Shown here in pieces: positions 1-7,499 of a stretch of DNA of 64,000 bases. Both the position numbers and the translations under genes were made by a program. Source of the DNA: a virus; IMG/VR virus record IMGVR_UViG_3300027861_002706, positions 1-64,000 of that record; one strand, written 5' to 3'. The number at the start of each line of letters is the position of its first letter. Position 1 is the stretch's first letter. The notes below the pieces were generated by a model. The model had not been told where the DNA came from. It was given only the letters and a program-made list of their open reading frames with translations, and searched no databases.

Positions 1-120
1 AAGAATAGAGACTGGATACCCATGTACTTAGTGTGTATGGGGAATAGCTCTAAGGATAAGATAATGATCTATGATAATAAACAAACCTACAGAGATTACA
101 CTCTCCAGATAAAATGCTAG
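1..120 (+). CDS. C-terminal end of an upstream gene (partial, unknown)
   Basis: The first frame is open from the window edge to a TAG at 118-120 and gives 39 residues ending in QIKC. Its stop overlaps the ATG of the next gene at 114, the tight overlap typical of this genome, which is the main reason to believe it is coding. It is polar and rich in K, D and Y. No domain is recognisable from so short a tail, and the start lies outside the window. Confidence 0.5.
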   Translation, partial: KNRDWIPMYLVCMGNSSKDKIMIYDNKQTYRDYTLQIKC

Positions 121-551
121 ATCATAGCAATGTAGAAAGCTGGACTCCAAGCTATTGTGCGGCTCATAAGTCGTACAATAAAGTATCTTTGAATCGCGCT
201 AGCCCAGTTATCTACATGTCTAATCAAACTGAATTTAGAACTGACGATCTAAAGAAGATATTTTCTACCGCAATCTCTTCAGTTGGAGACATTACTAGGG
301 TATGGTATGTTACTGTGGGCTATAGGTATAGCAAAGAGGTAGGGAATTGCCATGGATGGGCATATCTTGACACAGGTAGATTCCATATATCTCTTCCACA
401 TTGGCCTAGTAATATAAAAATGAATGAGCTATGTCAAATAATACAACATGAGATAGATCATTGTTTAGGATTAAACCATGTCGAAATGTTAGACTGGTGG
501 AAATTGAAACCAACATGGAATAAAGAACTAGAGAGACCAAGGAAAAGATAA
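114..551 (+). CDS. Small metzincin-like zinc metalloprotease
   Basis: This 145-residue protein carries HEIDHCLGLNH at residues 112-122, an exact HExxHxxGxxH motif. In metzincins the three histidines bind zinc and the glutamate is the general base. A methionine at 125 is close by, but I cannot show that it is the Met-turn. No signal peptide or prodomain is visible, so it probably acts in the cytoplasm of the infected cell or is packaged. At 145 residues it is about the size of a minimal catalytic domain. The ATG overlaps the stop of the preceding frame. Its target is unknown: processing of phage proteins or attack on a host protein are both possible. The motif is clear; proteolytic activity is inferred. 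Confidence 0.6.
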   Translation: MLDHSNVESWTPSYCAAHKSYNKVSLNRASPVIYMSNQTEFRTDDLKKIFSTAISSVGDITRVWYVTVGYRYSKEVGNCHGWAYLDTGRFHISLPHWPSNIKMNELCQIIQHEIDHCLGLNHVEMLDWWKLKPTWNKELERPRKR

Positions 552-569
552 TGTCAGAAAGCAGAAGCA

Positions 570-1307
570 ATGGATAAAATGGATGAAGAAGTTCTTGTTG
601 TACCTAAGGATATATTCTTTGCCAGGTTCGAATACTTTGAAGGATTCAAGCCAGCTAAGCATTTTTATGACGAGAGTGAGTATACCCATGATCTAGAAGG
701 ACATGAATACACTATGTGTTCTGATCATATTCTTGAGAATAAACATTACATGAAGCGCAGAGATTGTGAAGAAGATCCTAGTTATCTGCAGATTATACCT
801 TACATATGTATATTTCACAATGATGGTATCTTCTATGTTGAACGCGGGAGCGGATCGGGTGAGTCAAGATTACACGGTAAGATATCGATAGGTATGGGCG
901 GGCACTTAAATGAGGACGATTGGGATTGGACCTGGCCAGCATACAACCCGCTACTGAAGAAGTCCTCTACGGTTACACATGGATGTAGGAATGATTTAAT
1001 CCTTCATGGTGCAATGAGAGAACTTTATGAAGAGACTGATATAAACGGTAATATAAATATCACATTTGCTGGCCTTATAAATCATGATTGTGATCCAGTA
1101 AATGCAGTTCATTTAGGTGTAGTATTCTTTGCTAAATTATGGGAAGATGCAACTATACAGCCTAAAGAGCTGGAGAAAATATCTGCACATGGATTGATGT
1201 ATCCACACATACTCATGGACAGTAGACACTATGATAGACTAGAGCTTTGGTCCAAGTCTATCTTAGATAAGCTAAAGGAAATAGATAAGAATGAACATTA
1301 CGGATAA
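570..1307 (+). CDS. Nudix-family hydrolase (phosphoesterase-like)
   Basis: The 245-residue protein has GMGGHLN at 108-114 and, further on, AMRELYEETDI at 148-158. These match the two ends of a Nudix box (G...REUxEE), in which the glutamates hold the metal that cleaves an X-linked nucleoside diphosphate. About 36 residues separate the glycine part from the REL part, much more than in the compact 23-residue box. A similar expanded form occurs in the COG4112-type predicted phosphoesterases. An N-terminal region of about 75 residues precedes the fold. Substrates could be oxidised nucleotides, NDP-sugars or dinucleotides; the sugar operon nearby makes an NDP-sugar tempting but unproven. It lies 18 bp after the metalloprotease gene and overlaps the next gene by 17 bp. 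Confidence 0.7.
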   Translation: MDKMDEEVLVVPKDIFFARFEYFEGFKPAKHFYDESEYTHDLEGHEYTMCSDHILENKHYMKRRDCEEDPSYLQIIPYICIFHNDGIFYVERGSGSGESRLHGKISIGMGGHLNEDDWDWTWPAYNPLLKKSSTVTHGCRNDLILHGAMRELYEETDINGNINITFAGLINHDCDPVNAVHLGVVFFAKLWEDATIQPKELEKISAHGLMYPHILMDSRHYDRLELWSKSILDKLKEIDKNEHYG

Positions 1308-1584
1308 AATAAACGAGTTAAACAAGAAACTTTTTACTGACCTACAAGAAGCATCTTCTGGTAATATGGAAGAGCTTGAAGTTGTTGGAGAAAAGGTAGA
1401 AGGTATTATTAATACATGGGGAAAAGATCTTGCCGAAGCAACTAGGATGGAATGTGATCCACCTCGGTTCAAGGTAAAGATAGATGCTGATTCTGATCAG
1501 CCTTTAATGATTGAACCAGCGAATGATGTTGCCAAAGAGATCTTTGATATTAATGATGTGCTAGGTCTGCAGAAAGATTCTTAA
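1291..1584 (+). CDS. Small acidic protein of unknown function
   Basis: A 97-residue product starts inside the end of the Nudix gene. The first 60 residues look helical and charged (NELNKKL...EELEVVGEKVEGI), and the C-terminal part is acidic. There are no cysteine clusters, signal peptide or membrane segment. It is the last plus-strand gene before a change of direction. I do not recognise the family. The overlap and coherent composition support it being real. Confidence 0.55.
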   Translation: MNITDKINELNKKLFTDLQEASSGNMEELEVVGEKVEGIINTWGKDLAEATRMECDPPRFKVKIDADSDQPLMIEPANDVAKEIFDINDVLGLQKDS

Positions 1585-1753
1585 TTATTTGACCTAGTTC
1601 TTCTTGAGGTATATGTAGTAGGTGACTAGCCTCCTTAGTCCCATGCTCATAGCATAACACAAGAATATATCTCTGATATGCTGTTAATTTTGACAGTAGT
1701 CTTGATTTAGGTTCTACTATTATATCTATGATATGATTTCTTCCAGTATCTTT
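1550..1753 (-). CDS. Possible small helix-turn-helix ORF without a canonical start (tentative)
   Basis: Coordinates are the open stretch between stops: the upstream stop is at 1754-1756 and the terminal TAA is at 1550-1552 on the minus strand. The translation includes KLTAYQRYILVLCYEHGTKE and, after it, ASHLLHIPQEELGQIIKNLS. This reads like three amphipathic helices with the spacing of a sigma-70 region 4 or similar helix-turn-helix. No ATG, GTG or TTG precedes this part; the only early candidates are ATC or ATA around 1725-1732, about 6-10 nt after a GGAAG on the minus strand. The only in-frame GTG falls inside the first helix. It lies between two convergent genes, overlaps the tail of each, and fills an otherwise empty 141-bp gap. 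It may be a real gene with a rare start, a remnant, or chance. Confidence 0.25.
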   Translation of the reverse strand, partial: KDTGRNHIIDIIVEPKSRLLSKLTAYQRYILVLCYEHGTKEASHLLHIPQEELGQIIKNLSADLAHH

Positions 1754-2814
1754 TCAGGATTATGTGCTTTTCTTAGTTCTATTTTTGATTGGTCAGAGAT
1801 GTCTTTGTTCATTGCATAGTCAATTGAATCTTTAAGAGATAGCTGATTTGGGGATGCCCACCAGCTATCACTAGATGAATTACCATCAAAGACAGGAATC
1901 ATAGTATGATCATATATCTGCATGTAGCTTCCTATATCGCTACTCGATGTGTTATGAGTATGTGTGATTGGAACAGTTCCACATAGTGCAGATTGTATGA
2001 CTGTTTGATTTATTCCAGATGTTCTGCTGATATTAATCGAAGTAGAGCACGCGTTATACACTTGTGCTAATTCTTCATCCGCTAATGGGTTAGATAGAAG
2101 AACTATCCTAGGCCCATCCTTACTATTAGATCTCTGTCTGACTTGACTAATCATTTGAATGATAGCAGGATCATCTGCAGTGTTCATAGTATTCTTATAT
2201 GTTCTTAAGATTATGGTTAAATCATTTTGGGTATACTGCGAGCATAATACTTCAAGGACTTCTATTATGCTTGTGGCATCTGATTGTTTTCCCTGGATAA
2301 GAACAGCAGGTTTTCTATCTTCTATCCTAATACCATTTTCCCGGACAGTAACATTCGCAATATCTGCTTCACCTGAAATTTTGCCAAAGATATCTATATC
2401 TATTGGCTCATTAATGATAGCAACATCGCATTCAACGTTTGCTCTAATCGCTGAGGCATAGTCCTCTTCGGAAGTCACTAGAACTTTATCCATCATAGAA
2501 CATTTGCTTACCCATTCTTTTGGAATAGCTGATCCTTTGCCCCATGATATCCATCCTATATTCTTTGCTCCTTCATGTAAGGTCCAGAATTCTGGCGATT
2601 TCATATTAATACATACATCTGGATTTTCTAGTTTAGATTCACATGCTGTTTTAACATCATCGAGAAGTTCTGTTTGAATCATTATACATACAGGGTCATG
2701 TTTAATATTAGTTATTTTAAACTCATGTGAATCTTTATTGTGTTTAAACAAAGCCCTACATCTGGAACTGATAGAATTGGGAGAGTTTATATCTCCAGCA
2801 AGATGTATCTTCAA
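1726..2814 (-). CDS. GT-B fold glycosyltransferase-like protein, catalytic motif altered
   Basis: The 362-residue protein shows the GT4 layout. An acceptor-side domain leads into a segment at about 96-142 of the type iPkeWv...DkVLVTSeeD...IINEPIDIDIF, which in this family lies between the two Rossmann domains. The donor domain follows. The region aligned by eye with the GT4 E-x7-E motif reads SRTSGINQTVIQSALCG, so both glutamates appear replaced. It may be a variant enzyme or a partner subunit of the intact glycosyltransferase encoded just upstream, whose gene overlaps it by 4 bp. It ends the short minus-strand operon 4986-1726. A sugar-transfer role is inferred from fold-level similarity only. 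Confidence 0.6.
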   Translation of the reverse strand: MKIHLAGDINSPNSISSRCRALFKHNKDSHEFKITNIKHDPVCIMIQTELLDDVKTACESKLENPDVCINMKSPEFWTLHEGAKNIGWISWGKGSAIPKEWVSKCSMMDKVLVTSEEDYASAIRANVECDVAIINEPIDIDIFGKISGEADIANVTVRENGIRIEDRKPAVLIQGKQSDATSIIEVLEVLCSQYTQNDLTIILRTYKNTMNTADDPAIIQMISQVRQRSNSKDGPRIVLLSNPLADEELAQVYNACSTSINISRTSGINQTVIQSALCGTVPITHTHNTSSSDIGSYMQIYDHTMIPVFDGNSSSDSWWASPNQLSLKDSIDYAMNKDISDQSKIELRKAHNPEKILEEIIS

Positions 2815-4169
2815 ACTGAAACTCCAATCATTTTTCTTGGTTTACTTACTACCTGCTGTATGAGTTCATGATGCTGCGTGGCTAATAGGTCGTGATCAAA
2901 TCTAGATAGCATATCTATTCTTCCATTCGAAGACAGGGTTTTGTAGAGTTCTTTATTTTTATAAAGACTATAGATTTGTTTTATAGCATGATTAATGTCT
3001 ATGAATCCTCTGTCTATTGAGCTTATGGGCTCTGGATACAGCTCACAATCTACTGAGAGACCGCCCTTCTTTGATATCTCAGGTTGAGCAGTGTAGTCAG
3101 TGTATACGACAGGTAGACCGCAAGCCTGAGCTTCAATCAGAGGTATCCCGAAGCCCTCTCCTCCAGATAAGGAAACAAACAAGTCAAACATATTATAGAG
3201 GTCTGACATTTCAGATGTTTTTAATCCGCTATCTTGAGTAAGTTTACTAGTAAATATTACTGTGTTTCCAAGCCCCCACATGTCTCTATGCAGATTAAAG
3301 TCCCAGCCTATATTTGCTTGGTTATATGCATGCATCCATAGTCGTAAGTCTTCGATTGGTTCACCTGGAGATACGTCTGTAGATTTACAGTACTTACATT
3401 CAGTAGGTATACTGGCAATACTTCTCTTCTGTCGGTTATATATTCCTCTAGTGACTCTATCACATGAATTACAGTTTATATAATTGCCGGTTTTAAGATA
3501 GTAAATGGTCTCAAAAAGATTCCATGGATTCTTTCGAGTTTGATCTTTACCTACCCAGCCAATGATAAAGCTATTAAGTATATCTGGATTTACTGCTTCT
3601 CTCAGTTTTTGTTTCTTATCTTCTGCATATGGATGGAAGATATTATTATCTACTCCGTGGTAGATCATTGCTGGCTTAACTCCAGTAAGATCCTCTACGG
3701 CATCTGCTCCGAACTCACTGGATACTATTGATAGTTCGGCAGCGTTAAGAGTTTTCTCATATCTCAATGGAGTAGGTGTACCATCTATCTCAAGGTATTG
3801 AATATACTTATAGCCTAATTGATTTCTGAGGAAAGACATATGCTCTACCATATATACGTCAGCTAAAGTCCACACTATGTCTGGCTTGAGCTGATTACAT
3901 AATGCCGGGAAGGATTGTGCCCCCCATTTGTCTTGCTCTAGAGGCTTTCGATTACCTTGTGGATCAAAGTTTGTGTTTGTAGGAATTATTTTCCAAGGGA
4001 CTGACTCTATCTCTTTCATTTTGAACCAGCCCTGCTGTACAATCTCGTACTTACCTGTACGCAATAGACGAGTCCATACTTCTCTTATCTGAGAGCCAAA
4101 AGAAGTATGATTGTCAGCGGCGTAGCCACAGATAAGAATCTTTGTTTTGTCCGACTGTTCAGTTTCCAT
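2811..4169 (-). CDS. Family 4-type glycosyltransferase with an inserted zinc ribbon
   Basis: The 452-residue protein is a GT-B glycosyltransferase. The hinge has MIYHGVDNNIFHP at about 168-180. The donor domain starts with FIIGWVGKDQTRKNPW at 201-216, and SGGEGFGIPLIEAQACG at 335-351 contains the E-x7-E nucleotide-sugar motif (E338, E346). Between residues 233 and 261 there is an unusual insertion with C233-x2-C236 and C258-x2-C261, which looks like a zinc ribbon. The donor and acceptor cannot be read from the sequence. It overlaps the nuclease-like gene upstream by 11 bp and the altered glycosyltransferase downstream by 4 bp, so the three are probably made together. Confidence 0.8.
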   Translation of the reverse strand: METEQSDKTKILICGYAADNHTSFGSQIREVWTRLLRTGKYEIVQQGWFKMKEIESVPWKIIPTNTNFDPQGNRKPLEQDKWGAQSFPALCNQLKPDIVWTLADVYMVEHMSFLRNQLGYKYIQYLEIDGTPTPLRYEKTLNAAELSIVSSEFGADAVEDLTGVKPAMIYHGVDNNIFHPYAEDKKQKLREAVNPDILNSFIIGWVGKDQTRKNPWNLFETIYYLKTGNYINCNSCDRVTRGIYNRQKRSIASIPTECKYCKSTDVSPGEPIEDLRLWMHAYNQANIGWDFNLHRDMWGLGNTVIFTSKLTQDSGLKTSEMSDLYNMFDLFVSLSGGEGFGIPLIEAQACGLPVVYTDYTAQPEISKKGGLSVDCELYPEPISSIDRGFIDINHAIKQIYSLYKNKELYKTLSSNGRIDMLSRFDHDLLATQHHELIQQVVSKPRKMIGVSV

Positions 4170-4986
4170 TTAATTCCCTTTTAGCAGAGTTTATCCAGGA
4201 CTCAGGTAAGTCCTTTAACATGAATTTCTGATCACATATCCGATTAAACGGACAAGCAGAGCATTTAGATCTTGAAGTATTTGGCAGGTAAACGCCTTTT
4301 CTAATCAAATCTACTGTATTTGTACATGTCTGCAATGATATGTCAAGCATATATCTAGAAACCTTAGTAGAAATTCTAGGTATTCCAAAGTAAGAGAGGT
4401 ATCTGTGACCGTAAGGATATTCTATCCTATGAGATATGATGTTGTCTATGAAATATCTAGCTAATCCAACATCTATGTGGTCATAATTTTGTATATTCTT
4501 ATATGTTTTATCGTCTATCAACGAAGTAAATTCGTAAGATCTTTTTGATCTGTTGCCATCATTTCTTATGGTCATTAGATCTATCTTGCTCGAGACATGT
4601 AGATCTTCTCCTAGCTCAACAGTGAAAGGATAATTGAACATCGCTATGATGTCTTTACTTATGTCTATGTACTCTATAATAGTATTTATGACGATAAGAC
4701 CTTGAGCGTAGAGTTCGATAAGTCTCTGTGAATCTCTGCAGTTATTTGACAAAGAAGTAAATTTCTCTTTGAATGTTTCAGCTGCATCTGCTATAAAGGA
4801 CCTAGGATGCTTCCTTCTAAGACCCCACTCATTTGCTATGATGAAGAAGGCATCATGCATGGCTTCAACATAAATTTCATTGGCGTTAATTGGTTTGTAG
4901 GGTAAGTTTAGCTCATGTTTATATCTGTAATAAAGCCCGCAAAAAAGATAGTTTTTAATTTGTTCAGAACTGTAAATGTTACTCAT
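4159..4986 (-). CDS. Cas4/RecB-like PD-(D/E)XK protein with degenerate active site
   Basis: The 275-residue protein has the cysteine layout of Cas4/AddB-type iron-sulfur nucleases: C16 near the N-terminus and C242-x2-C245-x5-C251 near the C-terminus. Between them SKIDLMTI supplies D136 and SYEFTS supplies E152, but the expected E-x-K reads E-F-T, so the catalytic lysine is missing at that place. The QxxxY motif is also not evident. It may be a DNA-binding or scaffolding relative rather than an active nuclease, or it may use a displaced lysine (K160). It is the first gene of the leftward operon and diverges from the primase-helicase gene across 17 bp, which suggests a replication or recombination role. 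Confidence 0.6.
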   Translation of the reverse strand: MSNIYSSEQIKNYLFCGLYYRYKHELNLPYKPINANEIYVEAMHDAFFIIANEWGLRRKHPRSFIADAAETFKEKFTSLSNNCRDSQRLIELYAQGLIVINTIIEYIDISKDIIAMFNYPFTVELGEDLHVSSKIDLMTIRNDGNRSKRSYEFTSLIDDKTYKNIQNYDHIDVGLARYFIDNIISHRIEYPYGHRYLSYFGIPRISTKVSRYMLDISLQTCTNTVDLIRKGVYLPNTSRSKCSACPFNRICDQKFMLKDLPESWINSAKRELNGN

Positions 4987-5003
4987 GTTAGTTTGGAATT
5001 CGA
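4987..5003. promoter_or_regulatory. 17-bp divergent junction between two operons
   Basis: The leftward ATG is at 4984-4986 and the rightward GTG at 5004-5006, so only 17 bp separate two divergent gene trains. The promoters must therefore lie within the opposite coding regions, or each train must be read from further away. I found no convincing -35/-10 pair. A GGA at 4995-4997 is spaced to serve the GTG start. A TAG at 4989-4991 in frame rules out a longer primase start, apart from a rare ATT. Confidence 0.3.
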
Positions 5004-7499
5004 GTGGAAAATGATTTAGATGTAATTAAGTCCAAGATCATGCCTTTCTTGTCTCAATATCTTGAAGATATGAAGATAGAAATAGTTACTAGAGGTCATG
5101 ATCAATGGATAAGCTGCCTTAACCCAGAACATGAAGACTCAGATCCTTCCATGCATTTTGTACCGGAGAGTGATAGCACTATATTAAAGTGCTTCTCCTG
5201 TAACGCTAGTTATAATATATTTCATGCTGCAAATATACTTGAAGATAAACCTTTATCGGGAAAAGAATTTATACAAGATAATTTATATTATCTTTGTGAT
5301 AAGTACAGTGTAAAACATGACTTACTATCTATCTCAGAGGATGAACTGCGAGAAATTTCTATCAGAAAGGCCTACAGGGATGCTGCAAAGGTTTTTAGAA
5401 ATCAGTGTATCAAAGATAAAGATTTTTCTTTTGTCAACAGTAGGAATCGGGGTATTTCTGACACTATTGCTGCTAGCATGGGTATTGGAACTGTTTACTG
5501 GGATCCTTTCAAAGAAGAGATGAAGGAACTTGGTCATAACCAGAAATGGTTAGAGTCGATCGGGATCAGCTCAGATTTTATAGGTCTAGACTACCTGACT
5601 TTTATATTAAAAGATGAAAAGGGAGACTGCATAGGACTGGCACGAAGATGGATGCGTTGGAAAAAGGAAGACCATAAGGCAAGCAGGGAATCTGGATCAC
5701 ATTATATACCTAAGTATAAGAACAGCGACAGTACAAAGAATCCATTGTATAAAAAGAATCAATTCCTATACGGACTGTATAGAGCGCTAGAAGCTAAGAC
5801 AAGTAAGATAGATCTTGTTGAAGGATACACTGATGCCATTGCAATGATGCAAGCGGGTCATAGCCACGTTGCTGCAGTCTGTGGTACTGCAATAACAAAA
5901 GATCAAGTTCAGTTACTTAAGGACCTCGGCTTTACAAATATAAATATAACGTTAGACGGCGATGAAGCTGGCATACATAATATGGATAAGTATTTAGAAA
6001 GCTTTAGGTCTACGCCAGGCATAAGAGTTACTATAACTATATTAGAATTTGATGACTCTGTAGAACCAGAAGATAGAGATCCATGCTACTGGATACAGAT
6101 GCATGGTCTTGCTGAATACTTCGAGATAAAAAGAAAGACTGCATTCGATTGGCAACTAGAAAAACTTATATCTAAAAAAGTTGCCTATCCTGATATTGCA
6201 AAGCAGATGATTGACTATATACTGGCTGAATCTTCGGCTATTGACAGAGAATCATTAATAAAAGAGCTGAGCAGTAGAACAGGGATAAGCCGTGACGCCA
6301 TTCAGAAAGAAATTAATAGTAGAACTAACAACAGCGTCAATCAGATTATTGATGAATGTAATAAAAGAATCTCTAGAGCACAAACAGCAGAACAAAAACT
6401 TGAGTTCCTTAGGGCGGCAGTCAGCAAGGCAGAAACCTCAGTAAGACCTAAAGGAGTAGAAGACCTTTCCGTAAGGGCTAGTTATTCTACGATTGAAAAT
6501 ATAACTAACAAGTTTGTACAAGACAATCCTGGCTTGACTGGATGGGATTGCGGCATAGAAGGTATCAATAAATATTTCGGTGGGATACCTAAGTCAAAAG
6601 AGTTGATAGCATTTGGCGGAAATCCTAATACAGGTAAGTCTACTCTCCTATATAATATATGCTATGGGCTATTGAATAACGAGCCTAATGGATTGACCTG
6701 TGCATTTTGGTCACTAGATGATCCTATCGAAAGTGTAACAGCTAAGATGTTAGCTATAAAAACTGGGTTTAGTATAAATCAATGTAAATATGCTAGTAAT
6801 AATATACCTGCGAGAGGTATCAGCACGAGAGATACTCCTGAGTATAAAGAAGCCATTGAATGGATCCATAACGTCACTAGGTCTGGTAAATTCATACCTC
6901 AGTCTACCGGGATGGGTGAAACGATAGAGTCATGTGAAAAATGGCTCCGATCTATACGAGAAGAAACCGGCAATGACATCGTCCTATTCATAGATAGCTT
7001 CCATAATATATCTGGAGGAGGAGATGATGAGAGGATCAAAGCCAAGCGTGCAGCAGAATGGATGCAAAAGATATCCGATACATTAGATCTGACTATCGTA
7101 TGTACTATGGAATGCAATAAGCAGGGAATGAACTCTAAGCGCCCTCATATAGAACATCTTGGTGAGTCAGGCAAGATGGCATTCTCATTCAAATTAGTCG
7201 GAATGGTGTATAACGACTTGCATGAAAACAGAGAGAGAGCCAAGAGCTATTGGACAGATTCTAATGGAAAAGATAGGCCTATTATAGAAGTTTCTTATGA
7301 GAAGAATAAGATTACCTCCTATAAAGGAACACAATCATTTAAGTTTAAAGACGAGTGTGCAACACTAGAGGAAATCAGCTATGCTCAGATCGAAGAGATG
7401 GTAAAAGATAGACATGAAAAGAAGATCGAAAAACAAACTGGCATACCTAATGTCAAACTCTATGAAGGTAATTTAGATGGCTTCAGTAGCACTGGATAG
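5004..7499 (+). CDS. Bifunctional DNA primase-helicase (T7 gp4-like architecture)
   Basis: The 831-residue protein has three parts. A zinc-binding primase head has C38-x4-H43 and C63-x2-C66. A TOPRIM domain has EGYTD at 273-277 and DGDEAG at 318-323, the acidic residues that hold metal for RNA primer synthesis. After a linker of about 130 residues comes a DnaB/RecA-type helicase domain with Walker A GNPNTGKST at 539-547, WSLDDP at 569-574 and Walker B IVLFIDSF at 659-666. It would unwind the fork and prime lagging-strand synthesis in the cytoplasm. It starts at GTG; the next in-frame ATG is codon 13 and would leave the zinc head intact. Its end overlaps the Cas4-like nuclease gene by 23 bp, placing the two at the head of the long rightward operon. 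Confidence 0.93.
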   Translation: MENDLDVIKSKIMPFLSQYLEDMKIEIVTRGHDQWISCLNPEHEDSDPSMHFVPESDSTILKCFSCNASYNIFHAANILEDKPLSGKEFIQDNLYYLCDKYSVKHDLLSISEDELREISIRKAYRDAAKVFRNQCIKDKDFSFVNSRNRGISDTIAASMGIGTVYWDPFKEEMKELGHNQKWLESIGISSDFIGLDYLTFILKDEKGDCIGLARRWMRWKKEDHKASRESGSHYIPKYKNSDSTKNPLYKKNQFLYGLYRALEAKTSKIDLVEGYTDAIAMMQAGHSHVAAVCGTAITKDQVQLLKDLGFTNINITLDGDEAGIHNMDKYLESFRSTPGIRVTITILEFDDSVEPEDRDPCYWIQMHGLAEYFEIKRKTAFDWQLEKLISKKVAYPDIAKQMIDYILAESSAIDRESLIKELSSRTGISRDAIQKEINSRTNNSVNQIIDECNKRISRAQTAEQKLEFLRAAVSKAETSVRPKGVEDLSVRASYSTIENITNKFVQDNPGLTGWDCGIEGINKYFGGIPKSKELIAFGGNPNTGKSTLLYNICYGLLNNEPNGLTCAFWSLDDPIESVTAKMLAIKTGFSINQCKYASNNIPARGISTRDTPEYKEAIEWIHNVTRSGKFIPQSTGMGETIESCEKWLRSIREETGNDIVLFIDSFHNISGGGDDERIKAKRAAEWMQKISDTLDLTIVCTMECNKQGMNSKRPHIEHLGESGKMAFSFKLVGMVYNDLHENRERAKSYWTDSNGKDRPIIEVSYEKNKITSYKGTQSFKFKDECATLEEISYAQIEEMVKDRHEKKIEKQTGIPNVKLYEGNLDGFSSTG

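Noticed and set aside
1052-1059. TATAAATA, like a T4 late promoter (also at 5939-5946)
   Set aside because: Both copies lie inside AT-rich coding sequence away from operon starts, so they are expected by chance.
1272-1472. 66-codon minus-strand frame
   Set aside because: It lies wholly under the Nudix and 97-residue genes, with serine-rich, shadow-like content and no operon fit.
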